Source: Prado023 sp963700395 (GTDB lineage: Bacteria; Actinomycetota; Actinomycetes; S36-B12; CAIYMF01). Taken from it: a stretch of 64,000 nt of DNA. Location: positions 682,001 through 746,000 of the forward strand of contig CAVOXI010000001.1 in the NCBI GenBank assembly GCA_963700395.1, written 5' to 3'. The translations under genes were made by a program, and so were the position numbers. Below, piece by piece: positions 8,714 through 18,114 of the stretch. Below the pieces are notes generated by a model. The model did not search any database, was not told the DNA's origin, and worked only from the letters and a program-made list of their open reading frames with translations. Each line of letters begins with the position of its first letter. Positions within the stretch are counted from its first letter, which is position 1.

Positions 8714-10143
8714 TACGGCACTTCCCGGACGAGGGCCTCGCGCAGACGGGCCAGCACGTCGCCGAGCCGGGCCTCGACCCCGTGGTTGCCGGGCTCGTAG
8801 TAGCGCCGACCGACCACCGGGTCGGGGGCGTACTGCTGGGCCAGGACGCCCGAGGGGTCATCGTGCGGGTAGCGGTAGCCGACCACGCCGAGCGCGCCGG
8901 CGTTCGGGTAGTGCCCATCGCGCAGGTGCGCCGGCACCTGCCCCACGCGCCCTGCCCGGACGTCGGCCTGGGCAGCGTCGATGGCTCGGATGACCGCGTT
9001 GGACTTCGGGGCCAGGGCGAGGTGGATCGTCGCCTGGGCCAGCGGCAGCCGGGCCTCCGGCAGCCCGATCTGCGCCGAGGAGGTCATCGCCGCGGTGGCG
9101 ACGCCCAGGGCGCTCGGGTCCGCCATGCCGATGTCCTCGCTGGCCAGGATGACCAGCCGTCGGGCGATGAACCGCGGGTCCTCCCCCGCCTCGATCATCC
9201 GGGCCAGGTAGTGCAGGGCGGCGTCCACATCGCTGCCCCGCACGCTCTTGATGAACGCCGAGATCACGTCGTAGTGCTGGTCGCCCGTGCGGTCGTAGCG
9301 GACCAGGGCACGCTGGACCGCGACCCCCACGTGCTCCGCGGTGATCGTCGGCGCCGGGAACCCCGGGGCGGGGTCCGCGAGCTCGGTGCCGGCGTCATCG
9401 GCTGCGCCGGGCTCCACGTCCGGGTCCGCAGCCGGGGCGATCCCGGCCACTCCCTCGGCAGCCGCCTCGAGGTACGTCAGCGCCCGGCGCGCATCCCCCC
9501 CGCTGAAGCGGATGAGGTCGGCCCGCGCCTCCGGGGACAGCGTGACTCGACCGGCCAGGCCGCGCGGATCGTCCACCGCCCTGTCGAGCAGCTCGCCGAC
9601 CTGCTGGTCGGTCAACGAGCTCAGGGTCAGGAGCAGGGACCGTGAGAGCAGTGGCGAGACGACCGAGAAGCTCGGATTCTCCGTCGTGGCCGCGACCAGC
9701 GTCACCCACCCGTTCTCCACCCCCGGGAGCAGCGCGTCCTGCTGGGTGCGCGTGAACCGGTGAACCTCATCGATGAACAGGACCGTCGGCACCCCGGACA
9801 TGCGCGCGGTGTCGATGGCTGCCCGCACCTCCTTGACCCCGGCGGTGACGGCGCTGAGCTCGACGAACCGCCGACCGGCCGCGCCACTCACCAGGGACGC
9901 GATCGTGGTCTTGCCCGTGCCGGGCGGCCCCCACAGGATCACCGAGCTCGCCCCCGAGCCGTCGATGAGGCGGCGCAATGGCGACCCGGGTGCCACGAGG
10001 TCCCCCTGTCCGACAAGCTCGGACAGGTCCCGGGGCCGCATGCGCACAGCCAGCGGCGCCGCGGCGTCCACCGAGCGCTGGCTCAGGCCGGGGGCGTCGA
10101 ACAGGGACGGACCTGACGGGGTCGTGCGGGAGGGGCCGGGCAC
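8713..10143 (-). CDS. rarA: Replication-associated recombination protein RarA (MgsA) AAA+ ATPase
   Basis: Clamp-loader-like AAA+ ATPase acting at stalled replication forks. The 476-residue product has Walker A GPPGTGKT at about 72-79, Walker B FIDEVHRF, and the C-terminal MgsA/RarA domain with a DVDAALHYLARMIEAGEDP segment. Between the ATPase and C-terminal parts lies a short Ala/Asp/Pro-rich insertion. The N-terminus carries SLFD, reminiscent of the short motifs near the N-terminus of other actinobacterial RarA proteins. I chose the GTG at 10141-10143 because TATCAT lies 6 bases upstream, suiting a leaderless message. It is divergent from the GNAT gene, whose ATG is only 6 bases away. Confidence 0.92.
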   Translation of the reverse strand: MPGPSRTTPSGPSLFDAPGLSQRSVDAAAPLAVRMRPRDLSELVGQGDLVAPGSPLRRLIDGSGASSVILWGPPGTGKTTIASLVSGAAGRRFVELSAVTAGVKEVRAAIDTARMSGVPTVLFIDEVHRFTRTQQDALLPGVENGWVTLVAATTENPSFSVVSPLLSRSLLLTLSSLTDQQVGELLDRAVDDPRGLAGRVTLSPEARADLIRFSGGDARRALTYLEAAAEGVAGIAPAADPDVEPGAADDAGTELADPAPGFPAPTITAEHVGVAVQRALVRYDRTGDQHYDVISAFIKSVRGSDVDAALHYLARMIEAGEDPRFIARRLVILASEDIGMADPSALGVATAAMTSSAQIGLPEARLPLAQATIHLALAPKSNAVIRAIDAAQADVRAGRVGQVPAHLRDGHYPNAGALGVVGYRYPHDDPSGVLAQQYAPDPVVGRRYYEPGNHGVEARLGDVLARLREALVREVP

Positions 10144-10149
10144 GCGGCC

Positions 10150-10155
10150 ATGATA
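10150..10155 (-). promoter_or_regulatory. -10 box (TATCAT) for leaderless rarA
   Basis: TATCAT on the minus strand, 6 bases before the rarA GTG. The same bases include the putative ATG of the divergent GNAT gene, so both starts cannot be read from promoters inside the 6-base gap. Confidence 0.5.
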
Positions 10156-10977
10156 GGCACCGTGACCGCCCATGCCCCCGATCCCTGCCTGGCTGCCCGG
10201 ATCCGGGAGGCCGTCCCTCCCGACGACGTCGGAGCGCAGGCCTACCTCCAGGTCGGCGCTCGGCTGGACGCGGCCTCGGCGATGCGCGCCGAGGCCGGTG
10301 GGGTCGCCTGGCGCTCCCTGCACGCCACTTGGGACCGCCCCTGGGTCATCGCGATGGGACAGGACCCCGAAGCCGTGGCGCGGTGCGTCATGGCGCTCGT
10401 CGAGGACGGTGGACCGCCCGAGGGCATCACCGTGGAGCGTCGCGCATTCCCGCACCTGCCCTCCACCGTGCGGCCGGTCGAGCACTGGGAATGGGACTGG
10501 TGGTACACCGCGAACGCCCCGCAGGCGCGCGCCGGGGAGGCCCGGGTGGTCAGCCTCGATCCGGGCGACCGGAGGATCCCGGCCCTGCTGGCGATCGCGT
10601 CGCCCGACGCCATGATCCGTCCTGGGGACCGGCGGATCAGGGGCTGGTGGGCGATCGAGTCGGCGTCGCTCACCAGCGGGACGGAGGACGCCACGAACCC
10701 GCCCGGCGATCAGCTCGTGACCATCGCCGCTGTCACGACGATGCGTCCGGGTATCCCGCACCTCGGGTCTGTCGCGACCCACCCCGACTGGCGTGGGCGG
10801 GGGCTTTCCCGGGACCTCTGCGCCCGGCTCACCCGGGATGCGCTGGCAGGAGGCGCGCCGGCGGTCACCTTGGGGATGCACGCGGCGAACCGATCGGCCC
10901 GCGCTGTCTACACCAGCTTGGGCTACACGGTCGGATACCGGTGGGCCAGCGGCCGCGTGACCACCGAGATGGCGTGA
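10150..10977 (+). CDS. GNAT family N-acetyltransferase
   Basis: A 275-residue protein with one GNAT domain in its C-terminal half: strand VTIAAVTTMRP, the acetyl-CoA loop HPDWRGRGLS at about 215-224, and the C-terminal NRSARAVYTSLGYTVGY motif. The N-terminal 170 residues are not recognised and may hold a diverged second GNAT fold. Substrate unknown. The ATG at 10150 has only a distant G-rich ribosome site (GGAGGGG, 14 bases away); a GTG at 10162 is an alternative. It is followed after 21 bases by a membrane protein with its own promoter. Confidence 0.82.
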   Translation: MIGTVTAHAPDPCLAARIREAVPPDDVGAQAYLQVGARLDAASAMRAEAGGVAWRSLHATWDRPWVIAMGQDPEAVARCVMALVEDGGPPEGITVERRAFPHLPSTVRPVEHWEWDWWYTANAPQARAGEARVVSLDPGDRRIPALLAIASPDAMIRPGDRRIRGWWAIESASLTSGTEDATNPPGDQLVTIAAVTTMRPGIPHLGSVATHPDWRGRGLSRDLCARLTRDALAGGAPAVTLGMHAANRSARAVYTSLGYTVGYRWASGRVTTEMA

Positions 10978-10986
10978 TGGCGGCGC

Positions 10987-10992
10987 TACATT
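10987..10992 (+). promoter_or_regulatory. -10 box (TACATT) for leaderless membrane protein gene
   Basis: TACATT followed by GGGCCC and then the ATG at 10999, so exactly 6 bases separate box and start codon. It lies just after the GNAT stop. Confidence 0.55.
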
Positions 10993-10998
10993 GGGCCC

Positions 10999-12237
10999 AT
11001 GGCCCGTCGAATCATTGCTGCCCTCCTGATCATCGTTGCCAGCCTCCTGGCGCCCTTCGCGATCGGTGCCCTCTGGGCCGAGCGCACCATCACCGAGACC
11101 GACACGTTCGTCGAGACCCTCGCCCCCCTCGCTGACGACCCAGTGGTGCAGCAGACGGTCGCAACCGAGGTCTCGACCGCTGTCATCGACGCGGTCGACG
11201 CCCAGGGGCGCATCGAGAAGGCCCTCGCGCAGCTCAACGGACCGCTGGCCGACCTCCGGCCGGACGCCGCGATCACCCAGGGAATCGCCTCCGGGATCAA
11301 TGGGGCCATCCAGTCCGGGGTGACCTCCTACACGCAGGGCGACCGGTTCGGGGACGCCTGGATGGCGATCGCGACCCTCCTCCAGGAGCAGTTCGTCAAG
11401 CTCATCAACAGGGACACCGCCGATGCTGCGGTGACCCTCCAGGACGGGCAGGTCGTCCTGGACACGAAGGTGGCGGTCGAGAAGGTCACGGCGCAGCTGT
11501 CCGAGCGCGGGGTCCCGTTCGTGGACTCCCTCGAGGTCCCCGGACGTGAGATCGTGCTGGCCGACGCACCGAACCTGCAGACGGCTGCCACCGCGCTGGG
11601 GATCTTCCTGCCGGTCGCGAACTGGCTCTGGGCCGTGGTGCTCGTGATGTTCCTCGTGGGGATCCTCCTGTGGCGTCCCCGCTCCCGGGGCGTGATGTGG
11701 ACCGGGATCGGCCTGGCGATCGGCGGGGCCCTCATGTACGGCGGCCTCAACCTGGGTCAGGCGGCACTCGTGGCGCAGGCACCCGCGGACTTCGCCGATG
11801 TCCTGTCCGCCGTGAGCACCACGATGCTGCGGTTCCTGGCCAACGCGCTGCTGGTCATGACCTGCACGGGTGTCCTCCTGGCGATCGCCGGCTGGCTGGC
11901 CGGCGCCACCTCCTCGGGGCGCAAGGTGCGCGACGCGATCGCCGGGGCAGCCCATCGGTGGGGCAGCCCCCTCGCGGACGGTCCGGTGGGCCGCTTCACC
12001 TCCGATCACCCCATGTTCGTGCCGACGCTGCGCGGGATCGTGATCGTGCTCGCCGCCGCCTACCTGGTCCTGGTCGATCGGCGCAGCCCGTCCATGGTGT
12101 TCTGGACGTTCGGGCTCATGGCCCTCGGGCTGCTGCTGGTCGAGATCATCGAGGGCGCCGGCCGTGGACATGAGGAGTCCCGTGCGGGTGCCATGGTCGC
12201 GCAGGCCAGCAGCCCACCGGTCGATGTGGTGCCCTGA
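10999..12237 (+). CDS. Conserved multispan membrane protein
   Basis: A 412-residue integral membrane protein. An N-terminal signal-anchor (about 4-26) is followed by about 170 residues that should lie outside the membrane (starting WAERTITETDTFVETLAPL), then about five hydrophobic segments in the second half and a short polar tail. It resembles uncharacterised actinobacterial membrane proteins with this extracellular-then-membrane layout. No catalytic motif is visible, so I assign no function. It has its own leaderless promoter and converges on the copD/ctaG gene, 50 bases away. Confidence 0.75.
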   Translation: MARRIIAALLIIVASLLAPFAIGALWAERTITETDTFVETLAPLADDPVVQQTVATEVSTAVIDAVDAQGRIEKALAQLNGPLADLRPDAAITQGIASGINGAIQSGVTSYTQGDRFGDAWMAIATLLQEQFVKLINRDTADAAVTLQDGQVVLDTKVAVEKVTAQLSERGVPFVDSLEVPGREIVLADAPNLQTAATALGIFLPVANWLWAVVLVMFLVGILLWRPRSRGVMWTGIGLAIGGALMYGGLNLGQAALVAQAPADFADVLSAVSTTMLRFLANALLVMTCTGVLLAIAGWLAGATSSGRKVRDAIAGAAHRWGSPLADGPVGRFTSDHPMFVPTLRGIVIVLAAAYLVLVDRRSPSMVFWTFGLMALGLLLVEIIEGAGRGHEESRAGAMVAQASSPPVDVVP

Positions 12238-12287
12238 GCCCCTGACCAGCCTCGGGCCGCTGATCCGGCTCGGCGGTTGCGCCCGGC

Positions 12288-14309
12288 CTAGCGCTCCTCG
12301 TCCGCCGCCCTGTCGACCGCGTTCATCCGGGCCAGCCGCGCGTTGTAGGCGCTGAGCTCGGCGTCCCCGTCGAGGTCGGCGCGCCGGTCCATGCGACGGG
12401 CATCACGCTCGTCGGACCGCGCCCACTGGAACCCCAGGACGATCGCGACCACGAGGGTGGGGATCTCCCCGAAGCCCCACGCGATCGCCCCGGCGTTGCG
12501 GGTGTCCTGCAGGGGGTTGGTCATCCACGGCGGCATCACCACGGCGTACCAGTCGGGCACCATCGGCACCTCGGTCATCATCATGGGCACCGCGAAGAAC
12601 GAGTGGAGGACCAGCGAGGCCATGAGCAGGATCAGCCGCGCGGGGTACCCGAGCCGGCGCGGCCCCGCGTCCACGCCGATCACGACCCAGTAGAACAGGT
12701 ACCCGGCGGCCAGGAAGTGCACCTGCATCGCGAAGTGGCCGAGGTGCGAGGACATGAGCTCGCTGTACAGGCGCGTGTAGTAGAGCCCGTAGAGGCCCAC
12801 GGTGTAGATGAACAGCACGTAGGCCGGGTGGGTCAGGAAGCGGGTCGCTGGCGAGTGCAGGGCCCAGATGATCCACTCCCGCGGGCCACGCGCCCCACCG
12901 GAGGCTGCGGGGATCACGCGCAAGGCCAGGGTGATCGGCGCGCCCAGCACCAGGAACACTGGTGCGAGCATGGCCAGAGCCATGTGGGAGATCATGTGCA
13001 GGGTGAAGGACACCGGGGCGTACCAGGCCACTCCGGCGGACGTGGCCCAGATGACCACGCTCCACCCGAGCACCCAGGCGACGAGGCGGCCCACGGGCCA
13101 CGAGTCCCCGCGGCGACGCAGCAGCAGGTAGCCGGTGGCATAGAGCGCAACGGCCAGGAGCGCGGCCGTGAGCCAGACCCAGTCGGGGTGCCACCCCAGG
13201 GCAACCCTGCTGAACGTGGGGGCCGGAGGGTAGGGGTACCCGATGAGGTCCTCGCCGTAGGTGGGGAGGGCGACCGACTGGCGCGGGAAGACCGAGCGCG
13301 CAAGGACCACGGCCAGTCCGAGCGCGGACCCGAGGACGAGCAGCTCGGCGAGCATGCGGGCTGCCCCTGCGCCCGATGCGGAGGACCTCCACGCACGGCG
13401 GACCAGGCCGCCGAGGACCACCGCGACCACCAGCGCGATGATCTTGCCCAGCACCATCCGCCCGTACGGGGTGGAGACCAGCTGGCCGACCGAGTCCAGG
13501 CGGGTGGCAGCGGAGGCCAGGCCCGTGAGCGCCAGGGTGATCACGGACATGATCGCCACGACCCCGAAGCGGCGGACCCGCTCCCCCATCAACGGGGAGC
13601 GGCGAACCGCGTGCGTGGCCAGGGCGACGACGCCGCCGCCCCACGCCGATGCCGCGATCGTGTGCAGGAACCCGCTGATCAGCGCCAGGGAGTGCCCGCC
13701 GAGCCCGGCAGCGTGCCCCGTGAGCGAGGGGATGCCCACAGCCACCAGGCCGACCGCCAACCAGCCTGCGGCAGCCCCGAGCGAGCGAACCACGACGAAC
13801 CCGACACCCACGGCCAGGGCCAGGGCGGCCGAGATCAGGAACGCCCGGCTGACCTCAACCTCCCAGAGATAGGTCGACAGGACCCCCGGGTCGGTCAGGT
13901 CGCCGAGCCCGACGCCCAGGACGTTCGCGAGCGTGAACACGGCGAACAGGAGGCTGGCAGCCGCCATGAGGAACGCGGCCACAGCGGCGACGCCGAGGTC
14001 CGCCCGACCGGATCTGGTCAGGCGGGTGAGCGCAACGGGGTCGAGGGCGACGGCTGAGAGCCCGAAGCCCACCATGACCCCGCCGGCCAGCAGGCTGGTC
14101 AGGCGCAGGATCGGGAGGCCATCGACGACCACGCGCCCGGCGTCAGGCAGCCCGTCATTGGTTGGCGCCCACCAGATCCCTGCAGCCACGGCCGCCGCGC
14201 CCATGGTCACCACGGCCGCCATCGCCCACAGCACGCGTGGCAGCAGTCCGGACCGCCCGGGAGCTGCCTCGCTGGTCTCGCGGGCGTCGTGGGCGGTCGT
14301 GGAGGTCAT
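12288..14309 (-). CDS. CopD/CtaG fusion: copper uptake and cytochrome oxidase assembly membrane protein
   Basis: A 673-residue polytopic protein. Residues up to about 350 form a CopD-type copper-transport domain with many membrane helices. The second half (from about 380) is a caa3-type CtaG domain with HMISHMALAMLAPVFL and HFLAAGYLFYWVVIGVDAG and several conserved His. Such fusions occur in actinobacteria and are thought to feed copper to membrane oxidases. I start at the ATG 14307-14309, overlapping the copC stop by 4 bases; an ATG at 14330 is possible but overlaps more. Being downstream of copC supports a role in copper handling. Confidence 0.9.
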   Translation of the reverse strand: MTSTTAHDARETSEAAPGRSGLLPRVLWAMAAVVTMGAAAVAAGIWWAPTNDGLPDAGRVVVDGLPILRLTSLLAGGVMVGFGLSAVALDPVALTRLTRSGRADLGVAAVAAFLMAAASLLFAVFTLANVLGVGLGDLTDPGVLSTYLWEVEVSRAFLISAALALAVGVGFVVVRSLGAAAGWLAVGLVAVGIPSLTGHAAGLGGHSLALISGFLHTIAASAWGGGVVALATHAVRRSPLMGERVRRFGVVAIMSVITLALTGLASAATRLDSVGQLVSTPYGRMVLGKIIALVVAVVLGGLVRRAWRSSASGAGAARMLAELLVLGSALGLAVVLARSVFPRQSVALPTYGEDLIGYPYPPAPTFSRVALGWHPDWVWLTAALLAVALYATGYLLLRRRGDSWPVGRLVAWVLGWSVVIWATSAGVAWYAPVSFTLHMISHMALAMLAPVFLVLGAPITLALRVIPAASGGARGPREWIIWALHSPATRFLTHPAYVLFIYTVGLYGLYYTRLYSELMSSHLGHFAMQVHFLAAGYLFYWVVIGVDAGPRRLGYPARLILLMASLVLHSFFAVPMMMTEVPMVPDWYAVVMPPWMTNPLQDTRNAGAIAWGFGEIPTLVVAIVLGFQWARSDERDARRMDRRADLDGDAELSAYNARLARMNAVDRAADEER

Positions 14310-14926
14310 CGCGTCCGTCGCATCACCCACGCGCCGGCACCGGCTCCGATCAGGACGGCCAGGCCGATGCCGATCACCCAGAAGAGCACGCCGGCGTCGG
14401 CCGCCTCCTCGGACTCAGCTGGGGCGGGGCTCGCCGAGGGCGTCGAGACGCTCACCGAGGGCGCCGAGGCGCTTGCCGAAGGATCCGCGGGCGTCACAGA
14501 CGCTGCCGGCGTGGACGCCGTCGTGCCCCCCTCGGATGACTCCACCGTGAACGTGATCGTCCCGTTGATCGGATGGCCGTCTGCGGACACGACCCGGTAG
14601 GCAGCGCGGAAGTCCCCCGCGGGGCTCGCGTCGGGCCACGGGACCGACACGGTGTCCCCGTCGACAGTGACGGCGCCGAGGTCCAGGCGCGTCCCCGACC
14701 CCTGGCCGTCCGGGGCCACGGCCGTCAGCGTGATCGCGTTGCCCTCCTCCAGGATCTGCTCGCCGAAGATGAACGACAGTTCCGCCGGGGCCGAGGCCAG
14801 GACCGCGCCATCCTCGGGGTCGGAGGACTCGAGCTCGGCGTGCGCGCGAGCCGGCGACACCGCGATCATCATCGCGAGCACCGCCAGGATCCCGATGATC
14901 CATCCCCTGACAACCTGGGTCCGCAT
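14306..14926 (-). CDS. CopC domain-containing exported copper-binding protein
   Basis: A 206-residue protein with an N-terminal signal sequence ending around SPARAHAEL, so that a histidine becomes the first residues of the mature protein, as in CopC copper sites. The CopC beta-barrel follows, with a second His in DGHPINGTITF. A Ser/Ala/Pro-rich linker (about 130-175) leads to a C-terminal membrane helix (VLFWVIGIGLAVLIGAGAG) and a short basic tail, so the domain is tethered outside the cell. The ATG at 14924-14926 has GGAGGAAGG upstream. It is the first gene of the pair with copD/ctaG. Confidence 0.9.
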   Translation of the reverse strand: MRTQVVRGWIIGILAVLAMMIAVSPARAHAELESSDPEDGAVLASAPAELSFIFGEQILEEGNAITLTAVAPDGQGSGTRLDLGAVTVDGDTVSVPWPDASPAGDFRAAYRVVSADGHPINGTITFTVESSEGGTTASTPAASVTPADPSASASAPSVSVSTPSASPAPAESEEAADAGVLFWVIGIGLAVLIGAGAGAWVMRRTR

Positions 14927-14981
14927 GCGGTGCCTTCCTCCCTGCGCTTCCGGGCTCCGTCCGCTCGGCACAGCGCGGCCA

Positions 14982-14987
14982 AGCCTA
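14982..14987 (-). promoter_or_regulatory. Candidate -10 box (TAGGCT) for copC
   Basis: TAGGCT on the minus strand in the gap between aspS and copC, about 55 bases before the copC ATG. It fits the TAnnnT pattern; no -35 is evident. Confidence 0.35.
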
Positions 14988-14998
14988 CAAAGGCCTGA

Positions 14999-16768
14999 TC
15001 ACGCCTGTTCGGGGCGGGGTGATGCCTCGGCCGTCGCCGGCTTCGCGTCGATGCCGGCCTCCGATCGCTGGGCCGGGGTGATCGGGGTCGGTGCTCCCGT
15101 CAGCGGGTCCTGGCCGGCGCCGGTCTTCGGGAACGCGATGACCTCGCGCAACGACGACGCGCCCGTGAGGAGCATGACGATCCGGTCCCAGCCGAAGGCA
15201 ATGCCGCCGTGCGGGGGCGGTCCGAAGGCGAAGGCGTCCAGCAGGAAGCCGAACTTGTCCTGGGCCTCGCGCTCATCGATGCCCAGGACGGAGAACACGC
15301 GGCTCTGCACGTCCGCGCGATGGATGCGGATCGAGCCACCGCCGATCTCGTTGCCGTTGCACACCATGTCGTAGGCGTAGGCCAGGGCCTCCCCGGGGGA
15401 CTGCTCGAAGGTGTCGATCCATTCGGCGTTCGGTGACGTGAACGGGTGGTGCACGGCAGTCCAGCCGGGGGTGCCGTCGTCCTCGACAACCGCCTCGAAC
15501 ACCGGCGCATCGACGATCCACAGGAACGACCACGCGTCCGGGTCGATCAGGTCGCAGCGCTCGGCGATCTCCAGGCGTGCCGCCCCGAGCAGGGCCCGCG
15601 CCTCGCTGGTCGGGCCGGCCGCGAAGAAGATGCAGTCCCCGGGCTGGGCCCCGGTGGCCGCGGCCAGGCCCTCGCGCTCAGCCTCGGTGATGTTCTTGGC
15701 CACCGGCCCGCCGAGGGTGCCGTCCTCGCCGACGGTGACGTAGGCCAGCCCCCGCGCACCGCGTTGCTTGGCCCACTCCTGCCAGGCGTCGAAGGTGCGT
15801 CGTGGCTGGGAGCCGCCGCCGGGCATCACGACTGCGCCCACGTACGGCGCCTGGAACACCCGGAACGGTGTGCCCGCGAAGTACTCGGTGAGCTCCACGA
15901 GCTCGACCTCGAAGCGCAGGTCGGGCTTGTCGGACCCGTACCGGCGCATCGCCTCGCCGAACGTCATGTGCGGGATCTCACCGATCTCGTGGCCGACCGT
16001 GCCGGCCCACAGCGCCCGGATGACGTCCTCGCCGACGGCCAGCACGTCGTCCTGCTCCACGAAGCTCATCTCGATGTCGAGCTGGGTGAACTCCGGCTGG
16101 CGGTCCTTGCGGAAGTCCTCGTCGCGGTAGCAGCGCGCGATCTGGAAGTAGCGCTCCATGCCGGCCACCATCAGCAGCTGCTTGAACAGCTGCGGGGACT
16201 GCGGGAGCGCGTACCAGCTGCCCGGCTGCAGCCGGACGGGCACGAGGAAGTCCCGGGCCCCCTCCGGGGTGGAGCGGGTCAACGTCGGGGTCTCGATCTC
16301 CAGGAAGTCCCGGGCGAACAGCACCTCGCGTGCGATCTGGTTGACCTTCGAGCGCAACCGCATGATCCGCGCCGGCTCGGGGCGACGCAGGTCCAGGTAG
16401 CGGTAGCGCAGCCGGGCCTCCTCGCCGACCTCGACGTGCTCATCGATCGGGAAGGGCAGCGGCGCGGACTCGGAGAGCACGTCGAGGGACTCGACCATCA
16501 CCTCGATGGCGCCCGTGGCCAGGTCGAGGTTCTCGTTGCCGTCGGGACGCGCGACGACCTCGCCGACGACCCTCACGCAGAACTCGTTGCGCAGGGGATG
16601 GGCGACCTCCGGGTCGTGCACGACCACCTGGACCACGCCGGAGGCGTCGCGCAGGTCCAGGAACGCCACGCCACCGTGGTCGCGGCGCCGGCCGATCCAG
16701 CCGGCCAGGGTCACGGTCTGCCCGATGTCCTGGGGGCGCAGTGTCCCGGCCTCGTGGGAACGGATCAT
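14999..16768 (-). CDS. aspS: Aspartyl-tRNA synthetase
   Basis: Class II synthetase charging tRNA-Asp (and, in organisms lacking asparagine synthetase for tRNA, possibly tRNA-Asn). The 589-residue protein has the N-terminal OB fold that binds the anticodon, the catalytic core with the FRDEDFRKDRQPEFTQ-like motif 2 region, the bacterial GAD insertion and the GIAFGWDRIVMLL motif 3. It starts with ATG overlapping the hisS stop by 4 bases. Confidence 0.97.
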   Translation of the reverse strand: MIRSHEAGTLRPQDIGQTVTLAGWIGRRRDHGGVAFLDLRDASGVVQVVVHDPEVAHPLRNEFCVRVVGEVVARPDGNENLDLATGAIEVMVESLDVLSESAPLPFPIDEHVEVGEEARLRYRYLDLRRPEPARIMRLRSKVNQIAREVLFARDFLEIETPTLTRSTPEGARDFLVPVRLQPGSWYALPQSPQLFKQLLMVAGMERYFQIARCYRDEDFRKDRQPEFTQLDIEMSFVEQDDVLAVGEDVIRALWAGTVGHEIGEIPHMTFGEAMRRYGSDKPDLRFEVELVELTEYFAGTPFRVFQAPYVGAVVMPGGGSQPRRTFDAWQEWAKQRGARGLAYVTVGEDGTLGGPVAKNITEAEREGLAAATGAQPGDCIFFAAGPTSEARALLGAARLEIAERCDLIDPDAWSFLWIVDAPVFEAVVEDDGTPGWTAVHHPFTSPNAEWIDTFEQSPGEALAYAYDMVCNGNEIGGGSIRIHRADVQSRVFSVLGIDEREAQDKFGFLLDAFAFGPPPHGGIAFGWDRIVMLLTGASSLREVIAFPKTGAGQDPLTGAPTPITPAQRSEAGIDAKPATAEASPRPEQA

Positions 16769-18114
16769 CGGGGGCTCTCCTCATCATCACGTGCTGTGCG
16801 CTCGATGCGCGGGTACAGGTCCTCGGCTGGCGGCGTCCAGTGTGCGGGATCGGCCGGTTCCTGGGTTCCTGACCGGATGTCCTTGACCGAGCCGCCCTCG
16901 GTGTCGGGGAACCAGACGTAGGGGATGCCGCGGCGGTCGGCGTAGCGGATCTGCTTGCCGAACTTGTCCGCCCTGGGTGCCACCTCCACCGGGATCCCGC
17001 GATCGCGCAGGGCGCCCGCGATCGTCTCGGACTCCGGACGGCGGGCCTCCTCGGTGACCGCCACGAGGACACAGGTGGGCACGGAACGGCTGGCTCGCAC
17101 GAGCCCACGGCCGAGCAGGACGCCCATGAGTCGCGACACGCCCAGCGAGATCCCCACGCCCGGGTAGGTCGAGCGGCCGTCGCTGGCCAGGGCGTCGTAG
17201 CGGCCACCGGAGCAGATCGAGCCGAAGTCCTCGTACCCGACCAGCTGGGTCTCGTAGACCGTGCCGGTGTAGTAGTCCAGCCCGCGGGCGATCTTGAGGT
17301 CGGCGACCACCGCCCCGGGCATCCGCTGCGCTGCGGCGCCCACGACGGCGGCGAGCTCCTCGAGGCCCTGGTCGAGCAGCTCGTGCTCCACGCCCAGCGC
17401 CTGGACCTCCGCGACGAACGACGTGTCGGCGCTGCGGATCGACGCCAGCGCCAGGCACTTCTGCGCGGCCTGCGCGGACAGCCCGGCCTCGGACTCCAGG
17501 AGCTCGGCCACCCGCACTGGCCCGACCTTGTCCAGCTTGTCGATGGCCCGCAGCGCCGCCCCGGCGTCACTGGCGCCCACGCCGAGGAAGAAGCCCTCGG
17601 CGAGCTTGCGGTTGTTGACCAGGATGACCGCCGGCGGCATCGGCAGGGCGCGGAAGACCTCGGCCATCACCAGGGCGACCTCGACCTCGTGGTGGAAGGC
17701 CAGGGTGTCGCGCCCGACGATGTCGATGTCGGCCTGGGTGAACTCCCGGTAGCGGCCCTCCTGGGGGCGCTCCCCGCGCCACACCTTCTGGACCTGGTAC
17801 CGGCGGAACGGGAACTCCAGGTGCCCGGCGTTCTGCACCACGTAGCGCGCGAAGGGCACCGTCAGGTCGAAGTGCAGGCCCAGCCCGGCATCCGGCTCGT
17901 CGGCGGGGGCGTGCAGCCGGCGCAGGACGTAGACCTCCTTGTCGATCTCGCCCTTGCGCAGCATCTGCTCCAGGGGCTCGACGGCGCGCGTCTCGACGGA
18001 GGCGAAGCCGTGCAGCTCGAAGACCCGCCGAACGGTGTCCAGGACGTGCTGCTCGACGATGCGATCGGCGGGCAGGTACTCGGGGAAGCCGGACAGGGGC
18101 GCGGGGCGGCTCAT
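16765..18114 (-). CDS. hisS: Histidyl-tRNA synthetase
   Basis: Class II synthetase charging tRNA-His, 449 residues. Motif 2 lies around KVWRGERPQEGRYREFTQAD, the HisRS-specific ARGLDYYTGTVYE element is present, and a C-terminal anticodon-binding domain follows. It overlaps the MBL gene upstream and aspS downstream by 4 bases each, so MBL-hisS-aspS form one operon, an arrangement common in actinobacteria. Confidence 0.97.
   Translation of the reverse strand: MSRPAPLSGFPEYLPADRIVEQHVLDTVRRVFELHGFASVETRAVEPLEQMLRKGEIDKEVYVLRRLHAPADEPDAGLGLHFDLTVPFARYVVQNAGHLEFPFRRYQVQKVWRGERPQEGRYREFTQADIDIVGRDTLAFHHEVEVALVMAEVFRALPMPPAVILVNNRKLAEGFFLGVGASDAGAALRAIDKLDKVGPVRVAELLESEAGLSAQAAQKCLALASIRSADTSFVAEVQALGVEHELLDQGLEELAAVVGAAAQRMPGAVVADLKIARGLDYYTGTVYETQLVGYEDFGSICSGGRYDALASDGRSTYPGVGISLGVSRLMGVLLGRGLVRASRSVPTCVLVAVTEEARRPESETIAGALRDRGIPVEVAPRADKFGKQIRYADRRGIPYVWFPDTEGGSVKDIRSGTQEPADPAHWTPPAEDLYPRIERTARDDEESPR

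Noticed and set aside
10144..12171. N-terminal extension of rarA through the GNAT and membrane-protein genes
   Set aside because: The extra 670 codons are antisense to two convincing genes with their own promoters, and RarA families start near the SLFD motif.
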